A stretch of DNA of 64,000 nt from Bacteroidales bacterium UBA6377 (GTDB taxonomy: Bacteria > Bacteroidota > Bacteroidia > Bacteroidales > UBA932). The notes beneath the pieces are model-generated. The model worked only from the letters and a program-made list of their open reading frames with translations, was not told the origin of the DNA and did no database searches. The stretch spans positions 124,001 through 188,000 of the forward strand of contig DJQV01000015.1 of NCBI GenBank assembly GCA_002438805.1, given 5' to 3'. Below, piece by piece: positions 23,428 to 32,731 of the stretch (positions within the stretch are counted from its first letter, which is position 1; each line of letters begins with the position of its first letter). The position numbers and the translations under genes are program-made.

Positions 23428-24818
23428 AAACCACCATTGCCCGGCGGCTTTTTGCCGCCATGCTTGCACTCTCGGCAACTCTGACCCTGCATGCGCAGAC
23501 CATCGTGGAAGCCCCGGAAGCCCCGTTTGACTTCGAACCGCTGCAGATGCACGAGTTCCCGGCCAAAGAATTCCCTATCACACGTTACGGTGCCAGACAG
23601 GGCAATGTCAAAGCGACCACCGAAGCCTTCCGCAAAGCCATGCAGGCCTGCAGCAAGGCAGGCGGCGGCCGGGTAGTAGTCCCTGAAGGAGAGTGGCTCA
23701 CCGGACCCGTCCATTTCAGCAGCAGCTGCCTCCTATATCTCAGCGAAGGCTCCCGTCTCGTCTTCGAAGACGACCCTCAACTCTATCTCCCGGCCGTCAA
23801 GACCTCATGGGAAGGCACGGAATGCATGAACTACTCCCCTCTCATATACGCTTATGAGTGCGAAAACGTCGGCATCGCCGGTCCCGGCACCATAGCCCCG
23901 AAGATGGATTTCTGGAGGACCTGGTTCTCCCGTCCGGAGGCGCACATCCAGGCCACGAGACAACTATATGCCATGTGTTCTACAGGCGTGCCAGTCGAGC
24001 ACCGCAGGATGGAGGAAGGTGAAGCACACATGCGTCCGCACCTAATCCAGTTCAACCGCTGCACCAACGTCAGGCTCGAGGACTTCAGCATCCGTGAGAG
24101 CCCGTTCTGGACCATACATCTCTACCTCTGCCGCGACGCCTGGGTGCACGGACTTGACGTCTACGCCCACGGACACAACAACGACGGCATCGACATCGAG
24201 ATGACATCACATGCCATAGTGGAAAACTGCCGCTTCGATCAGGGAGACGACGCAGTGGTTCTCAAGGCCGGCCGCAACCAGGACGCCTGGAAACTCGCCA
24301 CGCCGACCGAGAAAATAGTCATACGCAACTGCGAGGTAATCCAAGGGCACTGCCTGATGGGCATCGGGAGCGAGATGTCGGGAGGAGTGAGGGACGTATA
24401 CATGCATGACTGCCATGCCTCCGACTCGCTGCTGAGGATGTTCTACCTCAAGACCAACCACCGCAGAGGCGGGTTCATCGAGAACATCACGATGGAAAAC
24501 GTGTCCGCCGCCAGCATGCAGCGTGCCTTTGAGATAGACACGGACGTTATGTACCAGTGGAGAACAATAGTCCCGACTTTCGAGACAGCCATCACGCGCA
24601 TACGCAACATCACCCTGCGCGGAGCCGAGTGCGCCCAGGCGGATGCCATCTTTGAGATCAAGGGCGACAGCCGCGACCCGGTGCAGGGCGTGACACTCGA
24701 GAACATCCATGTCGGAACTGTCACCAAGTTCATCAACAACCTCGTCAACGTCCGCGACCTCAAGACCTCCGGCATCACCTGGGACCGCTTCGGAGAAGAC
24801 TCCAAGCCAGTCAGATGA
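23424..24818 (+). CDS. GH28 polygalacturonase, secreted, canonical motifs
   Basis: This 464-residue protein has a signal peptide (about 1-25, ending near LHAQ). The beta-helix carries the standard GH28 catalytic set: HNNDGIDIE, QGDDAVVLKAGR, and QGHCLMGIGSEMSGG with the conserved His; the RIK motif appears as YLKTNHRRGG. It hydrolyses alpha-1,4-linked galacturonic acid in pectin, or galacturonyl-rhamnose bonds if it belongs to a rhamnogalacturonase group; the neighbouring GH106 rhamnosidase favours a rhamnogalacturonan-linked role. It is coupled by 4-base overlaps on both sides (HAD and GH106). Confidence 0.88.
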   Translation: MKTTIARRLFAAMLALSATLTLHAQTIVEAPEAPFDFEPLQMHEFPAKEFPITRYGARQGNVKATTEAFRKAMQACSKAGGGRVVVPEGEWLTGPVHFSSSCLLYLSEGSRLVFEDDPQLYLPAVKTSWEGTECMNYSPLIYAYECENVGIAGPGTIAPKMDFWRTWFSRPEAHIQATRQLYAMCSTGVPVEHRRMEEGEAHMRPHLIQFNRCTNVRLEDFSIRESPFWTIHLYLCRDAWVHGLDVYAHGHNNDGIDIEMTSHAIVENCRFDQGDDAVVLKAGRNQDAWKLATPTEKIVIRNCEVIQGHCLMGIGSEMSGGVRDVYMHDCHASDSLLRMFYLKTNHRRGGFIENITMENVSAASMQRAFEIDTDVMYQWRTIVPTFETAITRIRNITLRGAECAQADAIFEIKGDSRDPVQGVTLENIHVGTVTKFINNLVNVRDLKTSGITWDRFGEDSKPVR

Positions 24819-27763
24819 ATAAGATACTGACCGCCGCAATCCTTTGTGCCGCAACATTGGTGCAGGCCCATGCCCAGACCGGCATAATCCAGACGCTGGA
24901 AGAGTTCCGCAATCCGCAAGACTCGACAAGGACTAAAGTCTGGTGGTTTCATGGAGAAACGCCCACCACACGTGAAGGCATCACGGCAGACCTTGAGGCC
25001 TACAGGCAGGCCGGAATCGGTGGGATCGTCTATTATGATCAAGTCCACGGCAGCGGTGACGGAGCAGCCGATGCTTTCAGCCCCGAATGGTGGGAAGCTC
25101 TGAAGTTTTCCGCATCTGAAGCCCGCAGGCTCGGCCTGTCTTTCGAAATCAACATCTCCAACGGCTATGTGGCCGGAGGCCCATGGATCACGGAAGAATA
25201 CGGCATGCAGCGCCTCTGCTCATCTGAGACCACCGTCAAGGGCGGCAGGACAGTAAGGCTCACGCTACCACGTCCAAACGCCAAGGGCTGGTTCAAGGAT
25301 GTGGCCGTACTCGCCTTCCCCATGAAGGCAGAATATCTGGAAAACGTGGACATGGGCGGCACCCTGAAATATGACAGCAAGCCGTTCACAGCAAGGAACA
25401 TCACCTACACTGCCGCCAAAGCCAGAAAATCCCGCAATGGTGCCATGCAATACCCGGACGGGCCGGCAGAGCAATTCTATGGCATGGCCTATGTGGAGAC
25501 AGGGCCTGCAGGCGTGCTCGAATGTTCAGATGACGGGGTCAATTACCGAAAAATCTGCACCCTGCCCACCCCTGGAGGCGGTTCAGGCCTGGCTGAAAGA
25601 ACCATAGCATTCAGCCCGGTCACAGCCCGGCATTTCAGAATTTCCGGAGCCTCCGGGATCAAGGCGGCAAGCCTCTCCTCCGGAGCTCGCACAGACCGCT
25701 GGCAGGAGAAGGCCAACTATTTCTCTGAGTTCCACGATGCCGGCCACACTCCGGAATATGCCGGGGGCGCGATAGACCCCGACAGTATTATCGACCTCAC
25801 CGGTATCATGCGCGAAGACGGCTCCCTGATTTGGAAAGCCCCCAAAGGACACTGGGTCATAATGCGTCTGGCCGCAGAATCCACAGGTGGCAAAATCAAG
25901 CACGGACGCAAGAACCTCTCCGGGCTGGAATGCGACAAGATGTCCTCCGAGGCAGCAGTCCTGCACTGGAAATCATATCCCGGACGCATCATCGACACCC
26001 TCACCCGATACGGGCTCAAGCCTCTCGGGGTCACGATGGACAGCCACGAGGCAGGGCCGCAGAACTGGACACCGCGCTTCAAGGAGTTTTTCCTCAAGCA
26101 CAACGGCTACGACATCACCCCCTTCCTCCCGGCGATGAGGGGATATGTGGTCGGGGACAACGCCACCACGGAGCAGTTTCTCTCCGACCTTCGGCGCACC
26201 ATAGCCGATACCATAACGGATGAATACTACGGCACTTTCGACAGCCTGTGCCGGGATGCCGGAGTAGAGTTCACGGCCCAGGCAACAGGCAACGGTCTGA
26301 GCCTCGGTGCGGACAACATATCGGCCAAGCGGGTTGTGGGCAAACCGCAGGGCGAATTCTGGGCCCGGGACATCCACGGCAGCTACGACATCCTCGACTG
26401 CGCCTCCGCAGCACACCTGTACGGCAAGGCCATCGCCTCCGGAGAGGCTTTCACCGATGCCAAATACAGCGACTCCCCCGCCAGGCTCAAACAGCTCGCA
26501 GACTTCGCTTACTCAGTCAACATCAACGAATTCGTTGTCTGCGCCTCGGCCTACCAGCCCCGGACGGACATCGTCCCCGGCAATGTCGCCAACGGCAGGC
26601 AATACTGCCTCAACCGCAACAACACGATCTGGCCATACAGCCGCCCGTTCTGGGACTACCAGGCCCGCTGCGCTGGGATGCTACGCAAGGGTGAACCGGT
26701 GGTTGACATTCTTGTATACATAGGTGACGATCCTCCGCTCAAGACACTCTCGCATCTGCTGCCTGTCATTCCGGAAGGCTACAACTTCGAAGTCAGCGGC
26801 TGGGACGCGCTCCGGAATGCGCGGGTATCGGGCGGCGAACTAGTTATGCCAAGCGGGATGAAATACAGGATGCTCATGATACAGAGGAATGTCCAGCTTT
26901 CTGACGAGCAACGTTCCAGACTTGACAGATGGGCTTCGGAAGGCCTGCCTGTGCATTTCGCCACCTCGGTAATGGATGAAGTCCGGCCACCGTTCGAGCC
27001 GGACATACGTCTGCGGAGCGCCCGCAAGATAGACGACTGCGTGCGCTTCAGCCACAGGAGACTGGATGATGCGGACATCTATTTCATCTACAACCACAGT
27101 GATTCGGCGTTCCGACAGGAGATCCGGCTGCGCAGCGGCTACAGCCGCGTCTATGCGCTCGACCCTCTGGACGGAAGTGCCGTCCACCTTGCGGACAGTT
27201 CAACATTTGCCTTGGAACTCGAACCTGACCGGTCTCTGTTTCTAGTGGCCACTGACACCCCTCTGCAGGCGCTGCCCGCACGGAATTCGACGGCAACACC
27301 GAAGATCCTTGACAGGACATGGGAAATAAGCTTCGACCCATCCAGAGGAGGCCCGTCAAAACCCCTTACAGTCAACGAACTGCAGGACTGGACCGCCAGC
27401 AGCGACCCATCCGTGAAATATTACTCCGGCACAGCCACATACCGGACATCTTTCGACTGGAAAGCCGATGGAGAGATGCATCAACTGCATATCGGCGGCT
27501 TGAACTGGATCGCCTCGGTCAAGGTCAACGGGCAGCAGGCCGGCATCATCTGGTGCTCGCCGTGGAAGCTCGAAATCGGACATCTGCTGCGCGACGGGGT
27601 CAACACCCTTGAGATAGAAGTCACTAATTCTCTGTACAACAGGATGATCGGTGATGCTTCGCTAAAAGAGGACGAGCGTTTCACACACTCGTCCTACCCT
27701 ATTGTCACTCCTGACACCGCCCTCGTCCCGTCAGGGATCTCAGGCTGCGTCGAGATACTCTAA
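24815..27763 (+). CDS. GH106 alpha-L-rhamnosidase, secreted
   Basis: The 982-residue protein has a signal peptide (about 1-21, ALVQAHAQ-like end). It shows the GH106 opening, with an aromatic patch followed by TREGITADLEAYRQAGIGGIVYY, and GLSFEINISNGYVAGGPWI. Candidate catalytic glutamates lie in MDSHEAGPQNW and ASGEAFTDAKY, the positions where GH106 enzymes keep them. A C-terminal galactose-binding-like sandwich (WIASVKVNGQQAGIIWCSPWKLEIG) ends the protein. It removes alpha-linked L-rhamnose, as from rhamnogalacturonan-I or -II. It follows GH28 with a 4-base overlap and its 3' end overlaps the convergent acetylesterase by 4 bases. Confidence 0.85.
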   Translation: MNKILTAAILCAATLVQAHAQTGIIQTLEEFRNPQDSTRTKVWWFHGETPTTREGITADLEAYRQAGIGGIVYYDQVHGSGDGAADAFSPEWWEALKFSASEARRLGLSFEINISNGYVAGGPWITEEYGMQRLCSSETTVKGGRTVRLTLPRPNAKGWFKDVAVLAFPMKAEYLENVDMGGTLKYDSKPFTARNITYTAAKARKSRNGAMQYPDGPAEQFYGMAYVETGPAGVLECSDDGVNYRKICTLPTPGGGSGLAERTIAFSPVTARHFRISGASGIKAASLSSGARTDRWQEKANYFSEFHDAGHTPEYAGGAIDPDSIIDLTGIMREDGSLIWKAPKGHWVIMRLAAESTGGKIKHGRKNLSGLECDKMSSEAAVLHWKSYPGRIIDTLTRYGLKPLGVTMDSHEAGPQNWTPRFKEFFLKHNGYDITPFLPAMRGYVVGDNATTEQFLSDLRRTIADTITDEYYGTFDSLCRDAGVEFTAQATGNGLSLGADNISAKRVVGKPQGEFWARDIHGSYDILDCASAAHLYGKAIASGEAFTDAKYSDSPARLKQLADFAYSVNINEFVVCASAYQPRTDIVPGNVANGRQYCLNRNNTIWPYSRPFWDYQARCAGMLRKGEPVVDILVYIGDDPPLKTLSHLLPVIPEGYNFEVSGWDALRNARVSGGELVMPSGMKYRMLMIQRNVQLSDEQRSRLDRWASEGLPVHFATSVMDEVRPPFEPDIRLRSARKIDDCVRFSHRRLDDADIYFIYNHSDSAFRQEIRLRSGYSRVYALDPLDGSAVHLADSSTFALELEPDRSLFLVATDTPLQALPARNSTATPKILDRTWEISFDPSRGGPSKPLTVNELQDWTASSDPSVKYYSGTATYRTSFDWKADGEMHQLHIGGLNWIASVKVNGQQAGIIWCSPWKLEIGHLLRDGVNTLEIEVTNSLYNRMIGDASLKEDERFTHSSYPIVTPDTALVPSGISGCVEIL

Positions 27764-28989
27764 CGGCCTGCCGGAACTTCGGTTGCCTTGTCGTCCTTTT
27801 CAAGGACCTGGGCCGCCAAGTTCCTCGCGGGGCTGTCATACCAGTTGAAACTCTCCACCGGATCAGGCTCTGAAGGGCTGAAGCCATTGAAGTTTATGAT
27901 GTGCCCGGCGATATCCAGACCTTGCACCTGCATGGCGCCAACCACGCACTTGGCGAGTTCAAATGCACCGTAAGGGTTGAAATGGGTATTGTCAGCCACA
28001 TCTTTGCTCATGCCATAAGAGCCTGCCTTATAATGCACAAAGGCCTTTTTTGAGGTTTCCGGTCCAAGCGCCTCATAGAACTTGGCCGACATGGCATGCA
28101 GGTCAATGAATGTGACCCCTTCCCGCTTTGCGACCCATTCCATCGCTTCCGGGTAGTCCAGGTGGGTTTCCACTATCCTGCCGTCCTTGTCGAAGTTGCG
28201 CCTGTGGGTCGGGGACACCAGCACGGGGATTCCTCCCCTGGTGCGCACCTCGTCGATGAATGTCTTGAGCTGAGTCGCGAAGAAATAGTACGCTCCCTTG
28301 CCCGGGAGTCTGTCTATCTTCTGGTCGTTGTGCCCGAACTCCACGAACACATAGTCACCCGGCTGCATCACAGATAGGATCTTGCGGAGCCTTCCGGCCC
28401 CTATGAACGTGTCGGCACGTTCCCCGCTCTCGGCATAGTTGGCCACAGCCACCCCCGTGTCGAAGAACCACGGGAACATCTGGCCCCAGCTCGCCCACGG
28501 CTCGTTATCCTGGTCCACCACTGTGGAGTCGCCGCAGAGAAAGATGGTCGTAGTCGAAGCGGGTGCCGGCTCGATGGTCACCGACTCCACGGCCGGGGAG
28601 GTGCCGCCGATCTCGAGATTGAGGCACCCGTCCCAGTTGAGTTTGCCGTTCTCCCTGGTTTTCAGGGTCACCTCCCCGATGATCTCGCCGTTCTCCCGGA
28701 TCTTCGAGTCTCTCTTGTTGACCACGAATGAGACGGTCTTGAACTCCCCCTTTGCGGTGTGGAGACCATTGACTGCAAAGCGTCTGCTTTCCGCCTTGAC
28801 GAAGGTGTCAGCGGCTCTTTTCTTGCTGCCTATTCTCATGGTGACCAGATAGTTGCCGTCCGGGACGGGAAGATTTATCTCAAACGGGGTCTGTTTTGCG
28901 GTGTCATACTTCTCTGTAATCGGGAAGTCTATTGCGCCGGCACCCAGTGCGGCCAGCGAGGTAAGGATGGTAATAATCAGTTTTCGCAT
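27760..28989 (-). CDS. CE12 rhamnogalacturonan acetylesterase, secreted
   Basis: The 409-residue protein has a signal peptide (about 1-19), an N-terminal beta-sandwich to about residue 140, and an SGNH hydrolase domain. The catalytic Ser155 is in the GDSTV block; later blocks are EFGHND and DNTHFNPYGA with the Asp and His of the triad. These are hallmarks of CE12 esterases that strip acetyl groups from galacturonic acid in rhamnogalacturonan-I, opening the backbone to lyases and hydrolases. It is monocistronic, convergent to GH106 and divergent from rhaM (86 bases between starts). Confidence 0.88.
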   Translation of the reverse strand: MRKLIITILTSLAALGAGAIDFPITEKYDTAKQTPFEINLPVPDGNYLVTMRIGSKKRAADTFVKAESRRFAVNGLHTAKGEFKTVSFVVNKRDSKIRENGEIIGEVTLKTRENGKLNWDGCLNLEIGGTSPAVESVTIEPAPASTTTIFLCGDSTVVDQDNEPWASWGQMFPWFFDTGVAVANYAESGERADTFIGAGRLRKILSVMQPGDYVFVEFGHNDQKIDRLPGKGAYYFFATQLKTFIDEVRTRGGIPVLVSPTHRRNFDKDGRIVETHLDYPEAMEWVAKREGVTFIDLHAMSAKFYEALGPETSKKAFVHYKAGSYGMSKDVADNTHFNPYGAFELAKCVVGAMQVQGLDIAGHIINFNGFSPSEPDPVESFNWYDSPARNLAAQVLEKDDKATEVPAGR

Positions 28990-29075
28990 ATTTGTGGTTT
29001 TTGTCTGTTGAACCTCCGAATTTACGGAAAAGTTCGTAACTTTACCAGACTATAATTCAAATAACACAAAACGCA

Positions 29076-29393
29076 ATGGCAAGAAGAGAAGCATTCAAGA
29101 TGTTCCTGAAGCCTGGTTTCGAGGACGAATACCAGCGCAGGCACGCCGCCATCTGGCCTGAGCTCAAGAAGTTGCTCTCAGACAGTGGCGTCCGCAATTA
29201 CTCAATCTACTGGGACAAGGACACCAACATCCTTTTCGCATATCAGGAAGTGGAGGGCGACGAGGGCTCACAGGACCTCGGAGGCAACCCTGTAGTCCAG
29301 AAATGGTGGGACTACATGGCCGACATCATGGAAGTCAACCCGGACAACTCTCCGGTATCCATCCCTCTCGACGAGAGGTTCCACATGGACTGA
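29076..29393 (+). CDS. rhaM: L-rhamnose mutarotase
   Basis: The 105-residue protein matches RhaM: KMFLKPGFEDEYQRRHAAIWPELKKLL near the start, with the His and the Trp-Pro of the active site, then NYSIYWDKDTNILFAYQEVEGD and a C-terminal MADIMEVNPDN region. RhaM interconverts alpha and beta forms of L-rhamnose to feed rhamnose isomerase. No other rhamnose catabolic gene (rhaA, rhaB, rhaD) is in the window. It stands alone, followed by a strong terminator at 29414-29440. Confidence 0.92.
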   Translation: MARREAFKMFLKPGFEDEYQRRHAAIWPELKKLLSDSGVRNYSIYWDKDTNILFAYQEVEGDEGSQDLGGNPVVQKWWDYMADIMEVNPDNSPVSIPLDERFHMD

Positions 29394-29413
29394 GTATCCT
29401 TTACCCCTTACAG

Positions 29414-29440
29414 AGGCCGGCCAACAAAGCCGGCCTTTTT
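29414..29440 (+). terminator. Rho-independent terminator after rhaM
   Basis: A 7-base-pair GC stem GGCCGGC/GCCGGCC with loop CAACAAA is followed by five T. Confidence 0.9.
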
Positions 29441-29568
29441 CATAATCTGATGGCACCTATTAAACACAAACGATAAATTAAGAATTTTAAATTTAAAAAA
29501 GCTATGAATTTCTGCAATTATTAACCATCTTTGCCAACGATAACCAATTTACTAACTAATAACCGCAA

Positions 29569-32500
29569 ATGGTATCCTTAATCAATTCATGTCAACGGCG
29601 CTTAGCAGCGCTCTTGACTTGCCTGACCCTCATGGGAGGGACGGCACTCGCACAGACCGCCACTACAGAAGGCAAGGTCATCGATCAGAACGGAATCCCT
29701 GTAATCGGAGCATCCGTGATCGAGAAAGGTACGACAAACGGCGTAATGACCGATGCCGACGGAACTTTCACAATCAAGGTCAAATCAGGTAAAGAGCTCG
29801 AAGTATCATGCATCGGCTATGTGACCGTCAATGTCGCAGCCGCCCCTAAGCTCAGCATCACCCTCAAGGAAGACTCCCAGATGCTTGAAGAGACGGTGGT
29901 CGTGGGATACGGTACGATGCGCAAGAAAGACGTCACGGGAGCCATGGTCTCCGTGACATCCGAAGACCTCGTCTCAACCCCGGCGAACAATGCCATTGAA
30001 GCCCTCCAGGGAAAGGCTGCCGGCGTAGCCATCGGAAGTGCCGACCTGCGTCCAGGCTCCGTGGGCTCAATCCGTATCCGAGGCATCAATGCCATAAAGG
30101 ACAAGGACGAGTCAGCCGGTCCGCTTGTAGTAATCGATGGGATAATCGGCCAGAGTGTAGGCCTTGACATGCTCAACCCTCAGGACATCGAATCTGTTGA
30201 TATTCTCAAGGACGCTTCAGCGACAGCCGTCTACGGAGCACGCGGAGGCAACGGCGTGATCCTTGTCACCACAAAACGGGGAAAGAGCGGCAGACTTGCG
30301 CTGAACTACAGCGGCACAGCCACTTTCGAAAAGATCTATGACAGAGTACCTATGATGGATGCCCAGCAGTATATCGACTGGCGCCGCTGGGGATATTACT
30401 ACGCGGGGCTCGGTCCTCGCGCCGACGAGCCTACAGTCGAAAACGACCGCAAACTCTTCAACTCCTACGGAACGGACGAATATGCATGGGCAAACATCCT
30501 CAGAGGATGGGGGCTCACCTATGACCAGTGGAATGCCGGGCAGACATCTACCAAGTGGGACGGGTCAAAAGTCCATTCAACTGACTGGACACAATATACC
30601 GACCGCGTCGGCATCACCCAGGAGCACTCCTTGAGCGCCAGCGGAGGCACAGACAAGATGAACGCCTACGTATCATTCGGATACCTCAACCAGAAAGGCA
30701 CTAACATCGGACAGGAGTACACCCGCTACACCATCCGTACCAGCGTGGATGTCAACCCTGTCAACTGGTTCAAGATGGGAGGATCCATGAACGCACGCTT
30801 CTCTGACCAGGAATACGGCATCGATGCGTCAAACGGCATCGCCAACACTATCCCTGGATCCCTTCACGACAAAGCACGCAACATATTCAGCTACGCCGTA
30901 CCTTACGATGATAACGGCAAGCGCATCGACTACCCGGGCGGAGATTCCACCATACCTACCGTCATCGATGAAGTCGGCAAGTCAGCAGTGACGAACCTCT
31001 ACTACCAGCTTTCCGCCTCCCTCTACGGTGAAATCGACTTCGGCAGCATCTGGCAACCTCTCAAAGGCTTGAAATTCAGGACCAACTTCGGACCTCAGAT
31101 AAGTTTCGGGCAGAATTACAGGTACCTCTCCAGCGATTCGGTCAACCGTATTTCCCAAGGGACCGATTATGTCAGTTCAAAGGCCACCAAGAATTTCTCC
31201 TGGCTCATCGACAACATGTTTACCTACGACAAGACCGTCGGAGACCATTACTTCAACGCCACGCTCCTCCAGGAAGCATGGTCAAAGATGAGCAGTGACC
31301 TCTACTCCATGAGCGGAAGCGGTGTCGCCCTCGGAATGACCTAGAAATGGTGGGGACTGAACCCGAAATCCGTCAGCGTGCTCAACGACCCTACATACAA
31401 CACCCTCTCTGAGGCACAGATGGCTTCATACATGGCCAGGCTCATCTACAGTTTCAAAGACAAGTACATCGTCACTCTGTCTTACCGCTATGACGGAGCC
31501 TCCCAGCTCGGAGAAGGGCACAAGTGGGCCGGATTCCCTTCAGTGGCACTCGGCTGGCGACTCGACCAGGAAAGCTTCATGCGCGACATCAACTGGCTCG
31601 ACCAGCTCAAGCTCAGAGCCGGCTGGGGCCTGACAGGCAACTATTCTGTCGGCATTTACTCGACAAAAGACCTTCTCGAGAGCAGCACCGGAGTCCATGG
31701 AGCCAACGGTTCTACCTACTACTACACCCCGACCACACTCGCAAACAGCGCAATCGGCTGGGAGACGACCTCCCAATATAATGTCGGTTTCGACTTCTCC
31801 GTACTCAAGGGCAGGCTCTCGGGAGTTCTCGACCTTTACCAGAACTACACCAACGGACTCATATTCGACGTCACTCTTCCTAACGTCACCGGTTACGGGA
31901 AAACCAAGGACAATGTGGGAAAGACCATGAATCACGGTTTTGACCTTTCACTCAACTCCACCAACATCTCGACCAGAGACTTCTCCTGGAGGAGCAACCT
32001 CAATCTTTCGTACACCAAGAACAAGATACTCGAACTCCAGAACGGAAAGGAGGACATGGTATCCGACGAACTCTTCATCGGCTACCCGTCCACTGTGCTT
32101 TACGGTTACGAGAGCGCCGGCCTGTGGACCGACTCCGCAGAGGATCTCGCTCTGATGGAGAAATTCAACGCCAACGGGCATCAGTTCGCCCCGGGAATGG
32201 TGCGCCCTGTCGACCAGAACGGAGACTATAAGATCGACGCCAACTATGACCGGAAAGTCATAGGCAACACCAGGCCTCTCTGGAACCTCGGCTTCACCAA
32301 CACATTCTCATACAAGAATCTCGAGCTCTCCATTTTCCTTTACGGAGCATTCAAATTCATGGCACAGACAGGGCAGTACCAAGGTGGACGTGAACCTGTC
32401 ATCTACATGAACTACTACAATGAAAACAACAAGACCGGAGCTGAATATCAGCGTCCATACTTCAACACGGCTGGAGGCGATCCGTTCTCCGGGATCCTTC

Positions 32501-32718
32501 TCCAGAAAGATGCTTCTTTCCTGAAAGTAAGGCAGATAGCCCTCGGATACAACCTGCCGCGCACATTCGTGAAGAAACTCGGTCTCGGCTCTGTGAAAAT
32601 CACGGGACAGCTCAAGAACCCGTTCTCCATCTACCAGGGGACGAGCTGGATGGACAGCGACCTCAACAGCGGGACATACACCCGGGGATTTGTTTTTGGA
32701 GTAAATGTAGGATTCTAA
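29569..32718 (+). pseudogene. susC: SusC-like TonB-dependent transporter, broken by an in-frame TAG at 31342-31344
   Basis: The frame from the ATG at 29569 to the stop at 32718 would encode about 1,049 residues with every part of a SusC porin: a signal peptide, a carboxypeptidase-regulatory-like domain (about 28-105), a TonB-box region ending VVVGYG, a plug with an SVDILKDASATAVYGARGGNGVILVTTK block, and a beta-barrel ending in a terminal Phe. After residue 591 a TAG interrupts it; the frame continues unchanged with KWWGLNPKS and recognisable barrel sequence. In SusC proteins this position is commonly Gln, so a single CAG-to-TAG change explains it. TAG is an ordinary stop in this genome. The intact susD gene follows 13 bases later. 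It may be a true mutation, strain variation or a sequencing error. Confidence 0.85.
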
Positions 32719-32731
32719 TAATCAGACTATC

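Noticed and set aside
28990..29075. Promoter pair between the CE12 gene and rhaM
   Set aside because: TAACTTTA at 29037-29044 is close to a -7 box for rhaM, but the last base and the -33 box do not match, so it is not listed as a feature.
31342..31344. TAG in susC as recoded stop (amber to Gln or pyrrolysine)
   Set aside because: Many intact genes in the window end in TAG and no suppressor or pyl genes are visible here; a simple nonsense change is the lighter explanation.
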